A DNA stretch of 64,000 nt from Elusimicrobia bacterium GWB2_63_22. Lineage in GTDB: Bacteria; Elusimicrobiota; Elusimicrobia; Elusimicrobiales; UBA9959. This document shows positions 38,224-49,657 of this stretch, piece by piece. The stretch covers positions 1-64,000 of the forward strand of contig MGUA01000027.1 of NCBI GenBank assembly GCA_001799735.1, given 5' to 3'. Below the pieces are notes generated by a model. That model was not told where the DNA came from. It did no database searches and saw nothing but the letters and a program-made list of their open reading frames with translations. Positions within the stretch are counted from its first letter, which is position 1. Each line of letters starts with the position of its first letter. A program made the position numbers and the translations under genes.

Positions 38224-38236
38224 TGTCCTGGCGCCT

Positions 38237-38752
38237 TTAGTCGGCGGATTTTTCCGGGGCTTTCTCCGCGGGTTTCTCTTCCGCCGGAGCGGCCTTGGTC
38301 GCTGCGGCCGGGGCGGCCGGCTTCACTTCTTCGGCGGGCGGCAGGCTCTCCAGGCCCTCTTTGGCTTCCTGGACATACACGCTCTCCGGGTTTTCCTTGA
38401 TGAACCTGGCCATGGCCGCGCGTCCGGCGGCCAGGTCGCCGTCGACCACCAGCTGCACCGCGTCGGTCAGCTGCTTCTTCTCGGTCTCGAGCTTCTTGCG
38501 GGCCGCGTCGGAAACGCCGCCTTTCCAGTAGAGGGCCTTGGGATCGCCCCCCTGCTTGGCGCCGCGCACGGCGGCCACGGCGGAAACGCGGGTCTTGGAC
38601 TCCAGTTTCTTATCCACCTTGGACTTCAGGCCCTTGAGCATGTTGGAATACCAGGTCTTCCAGTCTTTTTTCGCGGGCTTCTCGATCGCGTCAGCGGCGT
38701 AGACCGCGTTGAACGAAAATACCAGCACCAGCGCTATAAGAAGTTTTTTCAT
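38237..38752 (-). CDS. Hypothetical secreted protein, Pro/Ala/Lys-rich C-terminus
   Basis: Signal peptide MKKLLIALVLVFSFNAVYA. Confidence 0.6.
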   Translation of the reverse strand: MKKLLIALVLVFSFNAVYAADAIEKPAKKDWKTWYSNMLKGLKSKVDKKLESKTRVSAVAAVRGAKQGGDPKALYWKGGVSDAARKKLETEKKQLTDAVQLVVDGDLAAGRAAMARFIKENPESVYVQEAKEGLESLPPAEEVKPAAPAAATKAAPAEEKPAEKAPEKSAD

Positions 38753-38787
38753 AAGTCTCTCCTTTTCCCTCTCCCCTCACTTTCCCC

Positions 38788-41700
38788 TTATTTCAGAAGC
38801 TTGTCCCCGGTGGACTTCACCGAGGGGTCTATCTTGGCCGCGCGCTCGGCGAAGGCCTTAACGTCGTCCTTCTTTTCGAGCTTGTCGGAAACCCGCGCCA
38901 GGTTAAGCCAGATCTCCGCGTCGTACGGGTCGGCCTTGGCCGCGTCGAAATAATACTTCTTCGCCTCGTCGTAGCGCTTCTGGCCGTAAGACAGGTTGCC
39001 CACGTTATTGAGCGCGGCGGCGTTGAACGGTTCTTTGGCCAGCACGGCCTTGAAATACTTCTGGGCCTCGTCGGTCTCTCCGTTCTGGGCGGTCAGCATG
39101 CCGAGGTTGATGTTGGCGTCGACATCGTCGGGGTTGGCCGCCAGCACTTTGCCGAAGTAGTCCTTGAAGTAGGCGTAGCGGGCCTTCTGCAGGCCGGCGG
39201 CGGCCTCTTTTACGCGGGCGACGAATTTGGCCTTGTCCGGGTAGGAATCCATGTCGCCCTCGGGCAGCGTCACGGGCTCGAATTCAGCCCAGGCGTCGCG
39301 CACCTCTATCACCCTCACGTCTTTTTCGTTCTGGCGGTAGAAGGAGGCGGCGTGCTTGACGGCGTCGTAGAAGTCCTTGCCCACCATCGTCACTTCCAGA
39401 CCCACCCAGAAGGTGTTCTTGTATTTTATCAGGTACTCCTCGGGGATGCCGACCTCGCGGGCGTCGGCGGAGCCGGTGTCGAACATCAGCGAGATATGCG
39501 CCGGGTAGTCCAGCAGCGCTGTCTTCGGGCCGGAGGCCTCCAGCAGCGTGGCGAACAGCGCGGTCAGATCGTCGCAGTCGCCGCTCTTGAGCTTGAGCGT
39601 GCTGCGCGGGAACTGCACCGTGTCCAGCACCATTTCCGAAGAGGATTTCAGGGAGGCGTAGGGGCTGACCGGGTCGGCCAGGTAGCTCAGCCCCTGCTCG
39701 CCCAGCGCTTCCCAGATCATCAGCGAGGTCAGAGTGTTCTCGTTGAGGAAAGGAGCGGCCTCCTCCAGTTTGCCCTTCTCGTTGAGCGCGAAGCGGCTGA
39801 AGCCGAACACCGGGGTGTCCTTGGGAGTGATGAAGTTGGCCAGGCGCGCCGGCTTGTCCCAGACGATGGCGTTCTTGGAGAGCACCTTTACCGGCTTATT
39901 GAGGGTGAAGGTCTTCTCCTCGCCGTCCTGGTAATAGGTCAGCGTCAGCTGGCACTGTATCGGGGTGTCCTCGGTGATGTTGAGGATGCGGTTGTTGAGC
40001 GTGGCGGACAGCGGCACGTCCACCTGAGAGCCGGCCTTCACCTCGGGCACCACGGTGTCGCTCGGGAAGTCCATGAAGTCCTTGAAGAAGAACGAGAGCT
40101 TCACGTTGGAGAAGTCGGTCTCCGTGTTGTTCTTCACGGCTATCTGGCCCACCGGGTTCTTCTGGTAATACTTGTAGTTGGCCGAGAAGATGTAGTTAAG
40201 CGCGGGCGCCACGATCTCCATGGGCGCCACGTTCTTGCTCCCGCCGGCGGCGGAGGCCTCGGCGGCCGGGGCTTCCGGCGGCTTGTAGTAGAAGCCGGCG
40301 GGCAGCGACAGGCCGCCCTGGGCCCCGCTCACGGACAGGCCCGCCACGTAATAGTAGTAGGTGGCCTCTTCGGTAAGCTTATCCTCGAAGGTCTTGCCCT
40401 TGGGCGCGCCGAGCTCTTTGAGTTCGCCGTCGGAACCCTTGGTGCGGTAGACCTTGAAGCCGCCGGTCCAGGCGTTGGACTTGGCGTTCCAGGAAAGGGC
40501 GGCGCCCTTCTCGGCCGCGGCGGCCTTTATGCCGAACGGCTCCTCGGGAAGGTAGCTGATATCGAAACCCAGCAGGCGGGAATTCTCCATGTCGGAGATA
40601 TAGACCTTGTCGTTGCGGAAAGCCAGGTACTGGGGAGCCCAAAGCTCGCGCTCGCCGCGGCCCTTGGCGAAGAAACTGGAAGTAAAGTTGCCGGCGGCGT
40701 CGAAGATCTTTATGTTGAAAGAGCCTTTGTCCAGGATGTAGAAGAAGCCCTTGTCGTCATAGGCGAGGCTGGCGGGGTCCTGCAAGCGCCCGGAATCGTC
40801 CCAGAGGCGCAGGAACTTGCCCATGGAATCCATGACTATAACCTTCTTGAGGACGGAGTCGAGGATATACACGTTCTTCGCCTCGTCGCAGTGCACGGCC
40901 ACCGGGTTGGCAAGGGTCACGTTGCCCATTTCCGGGCCGGCGGCGAAAAGGAACATGCCGTCGGCGCTGAAGGCCTTTATCTTCTTGTTCTTAGTGTCGG
41001 CCACGTAGATATTGCCCTTGGCGTTGACCGCCACGGAGGAAGGCTGGCGGAACTGGCCGTCGCCGGAGCCGCTCTCGCCGAACATATTGTTATAGGTGCC
41101 GTCCGGGTTGAAGATCTGCACCCGGTCGTTGCCGGTGTCGGCCACGTAGATCAGCCCCTTGGCGTCCACGAAGATGCCGCGCGGGGAACGGACCTGCCCC
41201 TGCAGCTTGCCTTCGCGGACCAGGGTCTTCTTGGTGCCCTTGTCGAACAGCGCGAGTTCTTTGGCCTCGGGCAGCCACGCTATCACTTTTCCGTCCGCAG
41301 TGACGGTAAAAAGGTCGGCCTTGGCGGCCTGTTTCTCGGAGGGACCGGTGATCATGAAGCGGTCCAGCAGGCGCGCCTTCGGCAGCTCCGGGCCGGTCTC
41401 GCCGCTCTCGATATTTATCGCTACGACCTTTTTATTATCGTCGTCGCTGAGGTAGACCAGGCCGGCGTCGTCCATGGCGATGTCGCGGAGGTTCTTGAAC
41501 TCCATCTTACCCTTGCCCTTGGTACCGAAAGTGGCGACAGCCTCGCCGAGTGCGGAATATTCGCGGACCTTGCCTTCCTTGGGGTTGATCAGGTAGATCT
41601 GTCCGCGGGCGTCGGCGACGGCCCCATTGTTGGCGGCTTGTATCTCCTTGAGCAGCTTGCCGGTCCTGTCGTATTTATGAAGCAGGGCCTTGTCGGGGTC

Positions 41701-42255
41701 CGAAACCAGCAGGTCGCCGGAGCGGCTAGCGAAGATGCTGGCGGGGCGGAGCTTGGTAACGCCGTCCTGGCGCACGGTAGGGAAACCGTAGAGGTAAATG
41801 CCGTCGGAGTTAAAGACCTCGACCCTGGAGCCGCCGGTGTTGGAAACGTAGACCCTGCCGTCGGGTCCGTAAGAAATGCCTTTCGGGCCGTCGATCTGGC
41901 CGGGGGCGGACCCGTCGCTGGAGAAGGTCCAGAGCAGCTTGCCCTCGGGGTCGAAGACGACGATACGGGAGTTGCCGGTGTCGGCCACGTAGAGCCGTCC
42001 TCCGCCGAAGCTTATGGCCGAGGGAGCCTTAAGGCTCCCCTCTATCTTCCTCAGCTGTTTTCCCGCGGCGTCGAAGACGAAGATCGCGTTGGTCTTCATG
42101 TCGGCGACGAAGACCTTGTCTTTGGACAGGGCTATCGCCGACGGCTTCTGCATGGCGGGGCTGGATATCAGCGCCTTGAACTCTATTTTTTCGTACGCGC
42201 CGGCCACGGAAGCCAGCAGGGTAAGCACAGCCGAATAAATTATAGCCCGCTTCAT
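38788..42255 (-). CDS. Secreted NHL-repeat / FN3-like / transglutaminase-like / TPR protein
   Basis: Many RVYVSNTGGSRVEVFNSDG-type NHL repeats; KLKSGDCDDLTALFATLLEASG...YPAHISLMFD...FWVGLEVT; C-terminal TPRs. Confidence 0.88.
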   Translation of the reverse strand: MKRAIIYSAVLTLLASVAGAYEKIEFKALISSPAMQKPSAIALSKDKVFVADMKTNAIFVFDAAGKQLRKIEGSLKAPSAISFGGGRLYVADTGNSRIVVFDPEGKLLWTFSSDGSAPGQIDGPKGISYGPDGRVYVSNTGGSRVEVFNSDGIYLYGFPTVRQDGVTKLRPASIFASRSGDLLVSDPDKALLHKYDRTGKLLKEIQAANNGAVADARGQIYLINPKEGKVREYSALGEAVATFGTKGKGKMEFKNLRDIAMDDAGLVYLSDDDNKKVVAINIESGETGPELPKARLLDRFMITGPSEKQAAKADLFTVTADGKVIAWLPEAKELALFDKGTKKTLVREGKLQGQVRSPRGIFVDAKGLIYVADTGNDRVQIFNPDGTYNNMFGESGSGDGQFRQPSSVAVNAKGNIYVADTKNKKIKAFSADGMFLFAAGPEMGNVTLANPVAVHCDEAKNVYILDSVLKKVIVMDSMGKFLRLWDDSGRLQDPASLAYDDKGFFYILDKGSFNIKIFDAAGNFTSSFFAKGRGERELWAPQYLAFRNDKVYISDMENSRLLGFDISYLPEEPFGIKAAAAEKGAALSWNAKSNAWTGGFKVYRTKGSDGELKELGAPKGKTFEDKLTEEATYYYYVAGLSVSGAQGGLSLPAGFYYKPPEAPAAEASAAGGSKNVAPMEIVAPALNYIFSANYKYYQKNPVGQIAVKNNTETDFSNVKLSFFFKDFMDFPSDTVVPEVKAGSQVDVPLSATLNNRILNITEDTPIQCQLTLTYYQDGEEKTFTLNKPVKVLSKNAIVWDKPARLANFITPKDTPVFGFSRFALNEKGKLEEAAPFLNENTLTSLMIWEALGEQGLSYLADPVSPYASLKSSSEMVLDTVQFPRSTLKLKSGDCDDLTALFATLLEASGPKTALLDYPAHISLMFDTGSADAREVGIPEEYLIKYKNTFWVGLEVTMVGKDFYDAVKHAASFYRQNEKDVRVIEVRDAWAEFEPVTLPEGDMDSYPDKAKFVARVKEAAAGLQKARYAYFKDYFGKVLAANPDDVDANINLGMLTAQNGETDEAQKYFKAVLAKEPFNAAALNNVGNLSYGQKRYDEAKKYYFDAAKADPYDAEIWLNLARVSDKLEKKDDVKAFAERAAKIDPSVKSTGDKLLK

Positions 42256-42437
42256 AGTACTCCCTCCTAAACGCCTTTTATGGTAGTACCTGCTATTTTA
42301 TTATATTTTTCCACCCCTTTTCCCGAAATCCCGGATATTAATTTATCTAATAGTCCCTTTACCAAATCGCCCTTGCCATCGTTACCGTTAATTTTTTACG
42401 ATAACAAGTACTCTATATATATTACGGGGAGTTTATA

Positions 42438-43121
42438 ATGGACATTAATTTTATAAAGAGGCTGGCAACCACCTCTATCGGCAGGAAGGCGGTGATGGCC
42501 GTTTCCGGCCTGCTGCTGGGCGGCTTCATGCTGGTGCACCTGGCCGAGAACCTGCTGCTCTTTAAAGGGGAGATATTCTATAACGGCTGGGTGGACCTGC
42601 TGCTGTCCAACCCGGTCACCATCTTCCTCGAGGTCGGCCTGCTGTTCATCTTCGTCGCCCACATCATAACCGGCGTCTGGGTGAGGGTGGAGGACTTTCT
42701 TAACGCCCCGCGCGGCTACGAGGCCCGCAAATGGCAGGGCGGCCGCACCATCGGCTCGGCCACCATGCTCTACACCGCGGCGGCCATCCTGGCCTACCTG
42801 GCCTACCACCTGCTGACCTTCCGCTTCGTGGACCACTCCATGGGTTTCTACCAGATGGTCACCGGCGCCTTCCGCAGCCCGGTCTTCGTTGCCATCTACG
42901 TGGCCGGCTCGGCCGCGCTGGCGCTGCATCTCAGCCACGGCATGCAGAGCGCCTTCCAGACGCTCGGCCTGAACCACCCCAAGTACACGCCGCTGATAAA
43001 GATCGGCGGCATGATCGTGGCCGTCTCCATGGTGGGCTTCGCGCTGATCTCCGTGTATTTTCTCGCGGGCATAGACCTGAAGGCCGCCGAGACCGGCTAC
43101 CAGGTAGTGGTCATTAAATAG
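42438..43121 (+). CDS. Succinate dehydrogenase/fumarate reductase cytochrome b subunit
   Basis: Multi-TM b558-type subunit, [28 protein letters not shown]...[17 protein letters not shown]. Confidence 0.9.
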   Translation: MDINFIKRLATTSIGRKAVMAVSGLLLGGFMLVHLAENLLLFKGEIFYNGWVDLLLSNPVTIFLEVGLLFIFVAHIITGVWVRVEDFLNAPRGYEARKWQGGRTIGSATMLYTAAAILAYLAYHLLTFRFVDHSMGFYQMVTGAFRSPVFVAIYVAGSAALALHLSHGMQSAFQTLGLNHPKYTPLIKIGGMIVAVSMVGFALISVYFLAGIDLKAAETGYQVVVIK

Positions 43122-43131
43122 GACGGAGGAC

Positions 43132-45048
43132 ATGATGAAACTCGACGCGCACATCCCCGAAGGCCCGATAGAGAAGAAGTGGGACAATCACAAGTTCAAC
43201 CTCAAGCTGGTCAATCCCAATAACCGCCGCAAGTACGACGTGCTGGTGATCGGCTCCGGCCTGGCCGGCGCCTCGGCCGCCGCCTCGCTGGGCGAGCTCG
43301 GCTACAACGTAAAGGTCTTCACCCTGCACGACTCCCCCCGCCGCGCCCATTCCATAGCGGCGCAGGGCGGCATCAACGCGGCCAAAAATTACCCCAACGA
43401 CGGCGACTCGGTCTGGCGCCTGTTCCACGACACCGTTAAAGGCGGCGACTACCGCGCCCGGGAGGCCAACGTCTACCGCCTGGCCCAGCTCTCGGGCCAG
43501 ATCATAGACCACTGCGCCGCCATCGGCGTGCCTTTCGCGCGCGAATACGGCGGCCTGCTGGCCAACCGCTCCTTCGGCGGCGCGCAGCTGTCCCGCACTT
43601 TCTACGCCAGGGGCCAGACCGGCCAGCAGCTGCTGCTCGGCGCCTACTCGGCGATGATGCGGCAGGTGGCGGCCGGCACCGTTACCGTAATGCCCCGCCG
43701 CGAGATGGCCGACATCGTCATGAAGGGCGGCCGCGCGCGCGGCGTTACCGTGCGCAACCTGGTGACCGGCGACCTCGAGGCCTATTCCGGCCACGCGGTG
43801 CTGCTGTGCACCGGCGGCTACGCCAACGCCTTCTACCTCTCCACCAACGCGGCCACCTGCAACGTCTCGGCCGCCTGGACGGCCTACAAGAAGGGCGCCG
43901 GGTTCGCCAACCCCTGCTTCACCCAGATCCACCCCACCTGCATCCCCCGCTCCGGCGAGCACCAGAGCAAGCTGACGCTGATGAGCGAGAGCCTGCGCAA
44001 CGACGGCCGCGTCTGGGTGCCCAAGGCCAAGGGCGACAAGCGCAAGCCGGGCGAGATCCCCGAGGACGAGCGCGATTACTTCCTGGAGCGCCGCTACCCC
44101 GCCTTCGGCAACCTGGTGCCGCGCGACATAGCCTCCCGCGCCGCCAAGACCGTGGTGGACGCCGGCTACGGCGTGGGCCCCAGCGGCCAGAGCGTCTACC
44201 TGGACTTCCGCGACTCGATAAAGCGCAAGGGCGAGACCAAGATCAAGGACGAGTACGGCAACCTGTTCGACATGTACTACCAGATCACCGACGAGAACGG
44301 CTACAAGGCGCCCATGCGCATCTACCCGGCGCCGCACTACACCATGGGCGGCCTCTGGGTGGACTACAACCTGATGACCACCATCCCCGGCCTGTTCGCC
44401 CTGGGCGAGGCCAACTTCTCTGACCACGGGGCCAACCGCCTGGGCGCCAGCGCGCTGATGCAGGGCCTGGCGGACGGCTTCTTTATCGCCCCCTCCACGG
44501 TGGCCGGCTACCTCGGCGCCACCAAGTTCGACCCCGCCACCACGCTGGACAAGGAATTCTCCGACTCCGCCAGGGAAGTGCAGGAGAAGATCAACCGCAT
44601 CGTCTCCATAAAGGGGACCCGGACCCCGACGGAGCTGCACCGGCAGCTGGGCAACGTGATGTGGCACGACGTAGGCATGGCCCGCAGCGAGGCGGCGCTG
44701 AAGAAAGCGCTCAAGAAGATCCCCGAGATCCGCGAGGAATTCTGGAAGAACGTCACCGTCTCGGGCGCCGAGAAGGACATGAACCAGACGCTGGAGAAGG
44801 CTATGAAGGTGGCGGACTTCCTGGAGTTCTCCGAGCTGTTCGTGAAGGACGCGCTGGAGCGCAGGGAATCCTGCGGCGGGCATTTCCGCGAGGAGTCCTG
44901 CACGCCCGAGGGCGAGGCCAAGCGCGACGACGAGAATTTCTCGCACGCGGCCGTCTGGGAATACCAGGGCGAGGGCAAGGAAGCCGCGCTGCACAAGGAA
45001 AAGCTGACCTTCGAGCACATAAAGATGGCGGAAAGGAGCTACAAATAA
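43132..45048 (+). CDS. Succinate dehydrogenase/fumarate reductase flavoprotein subunit
   Basis: [93 protein letters not shown]. Confidence 0.95.
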   Translation: MMKLDAHIPEGPIEKKWDNHKFNLKLVNPNNRRKYDVLVIGSGLAGASAAASLGELGYNVKVFTLHDSPRRAHSIAAQGGINAAKNYPNDGDSVWRLFHDTVKGGDYRAREANVYRLAQLSGQIIDHCAAIGVPFAREYGGLLANRSFGGAQLSRTFYARGQTGQQLLLGAYSAMMRQVAAGTVTVMPRREMADIVMKGGRARGVTVRNLVTGDLEAYSGHAVLLCTGGYANAFYLSTNAATCNVSAAWTAYKKGAGFANPCFTQIHPTCIPRSGEHQSKLTLMSESLRNDGRVWVPKAKGDKRKPGEIPEDERDYFLERRYPAFGNLVPRDIASRAAKTVVDAGYGVGPSGQSVYLDFRDSIKRKGETKIKDEYGNLFDMYYQITDENGYKAPMRIYPAPHYTMGGLWVDYNLMTTIPGLFALGEANFSDHGANRLGASALMQGLADGFFIAPSTVAGYLGATKFDPATTLDKEFSDSAREVQEKINRIVSIKGTRTPTELHRQLGNVMWHDVGMARSEAALKKALKKIPEIREEFWKNVTVSGAEKDMNQTLEKAMKVADFLEFSELFVKDALERRESCGGHFREESCTPEGEAKRDDENFSHAAVWEYQGEGKEAALHKEKLTFEHIKMAERSYK

Positions 45049-45049
45049 T

Positions 45050-45820
45050 ATGACCACCCGCACCAAGCACTTCAATGTCACCGTGCGCGTCTGGCGGCAG
45101 GCCGGCCCCAAAGAGCACGGCAAGATGGTGTCCTACAAGGTCAAGGACGTCTCGCCCGATATGTCCTTCCTGGAGATGCTCGACCTTCTCAACGAGGACC
45201 TGCTCAAGAAAGGCGAGAGCGCTATCGTCTTCGAAAGCGACTGCCGCGAGGGCATCTGCGGCTGCTGCGGCCTGGTGGTGAACGGCGACGTGCACGGCCC
45301 GGACGAGCATTCCACGGTGTGCCAGCTGCACATGCGGCGCTTCCGCGACGGGGACGTGATCACGGTGGAGCCGTGGCGCGTGAAGTCTTTCCCGGTGCTC
45401 AAGGACCTGGCGGTGGACCGCGCCTCGTTCGACCGGCTGATGGCGGCGGGCGGCTTCGTATCGGTTAATACGGGCGCGGCGCCCGACGCCAACGCTACGC
45501 CTATAGAGAAGGACAAGGCGGAAGAGGCCATGGACGCGGCGGCCTGTATCGGCTGCGGGGCCTGCGTGGCGGCCTGTCCTAACGGGGCGGCGATGCTGTT
45601 CGTGGGCGCGAAGATCTCGCAGCTGGCGCTGCTGCCGCAGGGCGGGCCCGAGCGGGCGGCCCGCGCGCTTAACATGGTGGCGGCGATGGACAAGGAAGGG
45701 TTTGGGAACTGTACTAACGAGTACGAGTGCGAGGCGGTCTGCCCGAAAGACGTGAAGGTGGCCAACATCGCCCGCATGAACCGCGAGTTCCTGTTAGCGA
45801 ATTTGCTCTCTAAGCGATAA
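45050..45820 (+). CDS. Succinate dehydrogenase/fumarate reductase iron-sulfur subunit
   Basis: SDCREGICGCCGLVVNG, CIGCGACVAACPNGAAMLF, CEAVCPKDV. Confidence 0.95.
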   Translation: MTTRTKHFNVTVRVWRQAGPKEHGKMVSYKVKDVSPDMSFLEMLDLLNEDLLKKGESAIVFESDCREGICGCCGLVVNGDVHGPDEHSTVCQLHMRRFRDGDVITVEPWRVKSFPVLKDLAVDRASFDRLMAAGGFVSVNTGAAPDANATPIEKDKAEEAMDAAACIGCGACVAACPNGAAMLFVGAKISQLALLPQGGPERAARALNMVAAMDKEGFGNCTNEYECEAVCPKDVKVANIARMNREFLLANLLSKR

Positions 45821-45854
45821 CCCAAACGCGGCTGGCGCCGCCGGGGCAGGAACG

Positions 45855-46032
45855 CAAAACACGCGGGGACCTGTCGCTTCGATCCATCCGGGCACACCGG
45901 CGGGCGTGGACCGGGGTGAGGGTTGGAAAAACCCTCCCGGAGGCCCGAGCTTGCATAAGCGCGAGGGCCGAGGGAGGAGGGGCGGGCACGGTGTGTCCCG
46001 ACCCCGTGTTTTTTCAGCCCTCACCCCGGGAC
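45855..46032. repeat. Nested inverted-repeat intergenic region between frdB and fumarase
   Basis: CCGGGGTGAGGG (45911-45922) / CCCTCACCCCGG (46018-46029); AAAACACGCGGGG (45856-45868 approx.) / CCCCGTGTTTT; inner CCCTCCC..GGCCC / GGGCC..GGGAGG. Confidence 0.65.
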
Positions 46033-46055
46033 GCGCCATACACTAAGGGGACTCC

Positions 46056-47681
46056 ATGTCTGAATTCAAATACACAGAACTATTTCAGCTCGCAAAACGC
46101 GATACGAAGTTTCGGCTGGTCTCCAGGGAAGGGGTCGTGATGTCGCGCGACGGGGGGCGGGAGATTTTAGAGGTGGAGGCGGGAGCGCTGACGAGGCTGG
46201 CGCGGGAAGCCGTCAGGGACGTTTCTTTCCTGCTGCGCAGGGGGCATAACGAGCAGGTGGCGGCTATTTTCAGCGACCCGGAAGCTTCGGAGAACGACAA
46301 ATTTGTGGCTTACTGCATGCTGGAGAACGCGGCTATCTCGGCGGGGTTCGAGCTGCCGTTCTGCCAGGACACGGGCACGGCCACGATAGTGGCTAAAAAG
46401 GGCGAGCAGGTCTGGACGCGCTCCGACGACGAGGAGAGCCTGGCCCGCGGGGTCTGGGAGGCCTACACCGGCGAGAACCTGCGCTATTCCCAGACGCTGG
46501 CCCTGGACATGTACCGGGAGAAGAATTCCGGGGACAACCTGCCGGCCCAGATAGATATCTACGCCAAGCCCGGCATGGCCTACGAGTTCCTGTTCGTCAC
46601 CAAGGGCGGCGGCTCGGCCAACAAGACCATGCTTTTTCAGGAAACGAAAGCCACGCTGACCCCTGAGAAGCTTAAACCCTTCCTGGTGGAGAAGATGAAG
46701 TCTCTCGGCACGGCGGCCTGCCCGCCGTACCACGTGGTTTTCGTGATAGGCGGCACCTCGGCGGAGATGTGCCTGAAGACGGTGAAGCTGGCCTCTACGG
46801 CCTGCCTGGACGGCCTGCCCGGAGATCCCGGGGACACCGGCCGCGCCTTCCGCGACAGGGGGCTGGAAGCGGAATTGCTGGCGGCCTCCCGCGGCTTCGG
46901 CTTCGGCGCCCAGTTCGGCGGCAAATATTTCGCCCACGACGTGCGGGTGGTGCGGCTGCCGCGCCACGGCGCCTCCGTCCCTATAGGCATGGGCGTCTCC
47001 TGTTCGGCCGACCGCAACGCGCTGGCCCGCATAGACCGGGACGGCCTGTGGCTGGAGGAGCTGGACCGCGAACCGGGAAACCTGATCCCCAAAGAGATCC
47101 GCGCCAAGTTCTCCTCCTGCTCGAGCTGCGTGAACATAGACCTCAACCGCCCGATGCCGGAGATCCTGGCCCAGCTTGCCAAGTACCCCGTCGGGACGCG
47201 CCTGGCGCTCAACGGCCGCATCATAGTGGCGCGCGACCTGGCCCACGCCAAGTTCAAGGAACTCCTCGACACCGGCCGGGACCTCCCCGACTACCTGAAA
47301 AAACACCCCGTCTATTACGCCGGCCCGGCCAAGCAGCCCGCGGGGAAGCCTTCCGGCTCTTTCGGCCCCACCACGGCCGGCCGCATGGACTCCTACGTGG
47401 ACCTGCTGCAGGCGCGGGGCGCGTCGCTGGTGATGATAGCCAAGGGCAACCGCTCGCTGGCGGTGACCGAGGCCTGCAAAAAACACGGCGGCTTCTACCT
47501 GGGCTCGCCCGGCGGCCCGGCCGCGCTGCTGGCCGCGCGCCACATAAAGAAAGTCGAGACCCTGGACTACCCGGAACTCGGCATGGAGGCGGTCTGGGCC
47601 ATAGACGCCGTTGATTTCCCTGCCTTCATCCTTGTAGACGCCAACGGCGGGGATTTCTTTAATCCCGCCGCCCCCCGATGA
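46056..47681 (+). CDS. Class I fumarate hydratase
   Basis: [91 protein letters not shown]. Confidence 0.93.
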   Translation: MSEFKYTELFQLAKRDTKFRLVSREGVVMSRDGGREILEVEAGALTRLAREAVRDVSFLLRRGHNEQVAAIFSDPEASENDKFVAYCMLENAAISAGFELPFCQDTGTATIVAKKGEQVWTRSDDEESLARGVWEAYTGENLRYSQTLALDMYREKNSGDNLPAQIDIYAKPGMAYEFLFVTKGGGSANKTMLFQETKATLTPEKLKPFLVEKMKSLGTAACPPYHVVFVIGGTSAEMCLKTVKLASTACLDGLPGDPGDTGRAFRDRGLEAELLAASRGFGFGAQFGGKYFAHDVRVVRLPRHGASVPIGMGVSCSADRNALARIDRDGLWLEELDREPGNLIPKEIRAKFSSCSSCVNIDLNRPMPEILAQLAKYPVGTRLALNGRIIVARDLAHAKFKELLDTGRDLPDYLKKHPVYYAGPAKQPAGKPSGSFGPTTAGRMDSYVDLLQARGASLVMIAKGNRSLAVTEACKKHGGFYLGSPGGPAALLAARHIKKVETLDYPELGMEAVWAIDAVDFPAFILVDANGGDFFNPAAPR

Positions 47682-48868
47682 AACGCCCCGCGCGGCCGCA
47701 GCCGCAGGCGGTAGATTCGCTGTTCCACTCCAGGGCCCGCGGCGGGGCCTTCAAGCAGGGGCCGCAGGACAAGCTGTACAAGCTGGCCGAGCTCTGCCGG
47801 GATTCCGGCATGACGGAGCGCATGCTCAACCTCCTCGCGGCCTACCTCCGTCTGAAGCCGTCGCGCCCGGAAGCCTCCGTAGCCCTGGCCCTGACCGGCC
47901 GCTACGCCGAGGCCCTGGCACGCTCGGCGGAGCACCTCGCCTCCGGGAAGCTCACCGCCGAAGAGACCTTCCTGCTGGGCAACCCCTGGCTCAACATCCA
48001 CGACAGGGCGATCATAGATAAGGCGCTCACCCGCGCCGCCGCGGCCAAACCGCCCGCCGCCGCCGCGCGCCTGCGGGACCTGCACCTTTTCATCCTGCGT
48101 TCCCGCGCCGGGCGGCCGGCGGGCTCGCCGCCCTTCATGAAAGGTCCCCTCTCCATCATGAACGCGCACTGCGCGGACGCGCTGCTGGCCGCGGGCAAGG
48201 CGCGCGAGGCCGTGCGCCTGCTTTCGGAAACCGTTAAGAATTTCCCCGCCGACGAGTATTCCTGCGGCAAGCTGGCGGAGGCCCTGCTGTGCCTGGGCCG
48301 CGGGAAGGAAGCCTTCGCGCTGATGACGCGCAAAGAGCCCCTGCTGCGCTCGCCCGGCTTTTACGCCTGGCACGGCCAGCTGCTGCTGCTGGCCGGCAGG
48401 TACGCCGAGGCGGAGGCCAAGCTGGAAAAGACCCCGGCAGCCTCCAGCCCGATGGCCCCCTGCTGGCTGGGCGCGGCTAAATTCAAACTGGGGAAAACCG
48501 GCGCCGCGCTGCGCCTGCTGCGCAAGGCCGCGGCCAACCGCTCCGACCTGGAAGCCGCCCTCTGGCTGGCCGAGGCCCTGCGCTCCTCCGGCGACAGCGC
48601 CGCCGCCCTGGCCGAAATACGGCGGGTACTCTCCGCCGACTCCGCCCACCCGTGGGCGCTGCTGGCGGGCGCCCTGCTTTACCACGCCGCGGGTCGCGGG
48701 CCGGAGGGAGAGCACCTCTTCTCAAAATTCAGTTCCGGCCCGGGAAAGGCGTTCAAGCCGCCGCGCTGTTTCTCCGCGGCCTGGGCCGCGGCCGCGCTGG
48801 AACGGGCCGGCGGCTGCCGCAGACCGGAGCGCCACTTTGTAAATATGGCCGCGCGACCCATGCGATAA
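47678..48868 (+). CDS. TPR-like repeat protein
   Basis: ATGA overlap with fumarase stop; helical repeats ([30 protein letters not shown]). Confidence 0.65.
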   Translation: MKRPARPQPQAVDSLFHSRARGGAFKQGPQDKLYKLAELCRDSGMTERMLNLLAAYLRLKPSRPEASVALALTGRYAEALARSAEHLASGKLTAEETFLLGNPWLNIHDRAIIDKALTRAAAAKPPAAAARLRDLHLFILRSRAGRPAGSPPFMKGPLSIMNAHCADALLAAGKAREAVRLLSETVKNFPADEYSCGKLAEALLCLGRGKEAFALMTRKEPLLRSPGFYAWHGQLLLLAGRYAEAEAKLEKTPAASSPMAPCWLGAAKFKLGKTGAALRLLRKAAANRSDLEAALWLAEALRSSGDSAAALAEIRRVLSADSAHPWALLAGALLYHAAGRGPEGEHLFSKFSSGPGKAFKPPRCFSAAWAAAALERAGGCRRPERHFVNMAARPMR

Positions 48869-48925
48869 GCCTTGTGTCCCCGCGTATTTATTTATATATT
48901 TCTTGATTAAGCGCGTTCTACACTT

Positions 48926-49630
48926 ATGAGCAGCAGGAAAAAAATTTACATCTCAGCGCTCTTCTGCGCCTTAGCCCCGGTTTTTCTGACCGGCTGCGAC
49001 ATCCCGCTGGGTACGCCCCGGGAGCGCCTCTTCAAAGCCGCCAAGAACAACTACGAGCGCAACATGCGGCGCCTGCTCGACTCCGGGGTGGACCCGAACA
49101 GCGTAGATTCGGCCGGCTGGACCCCGCTCATGTGGGCGGCGGCCAAGGACAATGTGGACGTGATAAGGCTGCTCCTGTCGCGCGGCGCCCAGCTGGAGCT
49201 GCGCAACAAGAAAGGCGAGACCGCCCTGCATATAGCTTCCCGCTGGAGCCGCCTGGAGACGGTGAAGTTCCTGATGGACAACGGCGCCCGCACCGAGGCC
49301 CGCGACCGCCTGGGCTGGCCGCCGCTGATGTGGGCGGCCATGCAGGGCCGCACCGAGGTGATAGAAGCCCTGGCCGGCGGCGGCGCCAATCTGGAGTTCA
49401 AGGACACCAACGGCAACACCCCCCTCATGATGGGCGCCAACCGCGGCCGGACCGAAGCTGTTAAAACCCTGCTGGACCTGGGGGCGAATCCTTTTAAGAC
49501 CAATGCCGAAGGGCAGACCGCCGCGGAGCTGGCCCGTTTCAACGGCTACAGCGAACTGGCGGCTCTGATAGACGGCGGCGGCGCTGAACCCGCCCCCAAA
49601 CCCGCGGGGCGCCCGAGAAGCTCCAAGTAG
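48926..49630 (+). CDS. Ankyrin-repeat lipoprotein
   Basis: Lipobox VFLTGCDI; five ankyrin repeats (SAGWTPLMWAAAKDNVDVIRLLLSRGAQLE...). Confidence 0.92.
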   Translation: MSSRKKIYISALFCALAPVFLTGCDIPLGTPRERLFKAAKNNYERNMRRLLDSGVDPNSVDSAGWTPLMWAAAKDNVDVIRLLLSRGAQLELRNKKGETALHIASRWSRLETVKFLMDNGARTEARDRLGWPPLMWAAMQGRTEVIEALAGGGANLEFKDTNGNTPLMMGANRGRTEAVKTLLDLGANPFKTNAEGQTAAELARFNGYSELAALIDGGGAEPAPKPAGRPRSSK

Positions 49631-49657
49631 CCGCCCCACCTTAATAGCCCGCAGGAC

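Noticed and set aside
39352-42270. 972-aa plus-strand ORF opposite the NHL protein
   Set aside because: Composition typical of an antisense frame; NHL repeats are clear on the minus strand.
43114-45123. 669-aa minus-strand ORF opposite frdA
   Set aside because: Antisense of a well-supported flavoprotein subunit.
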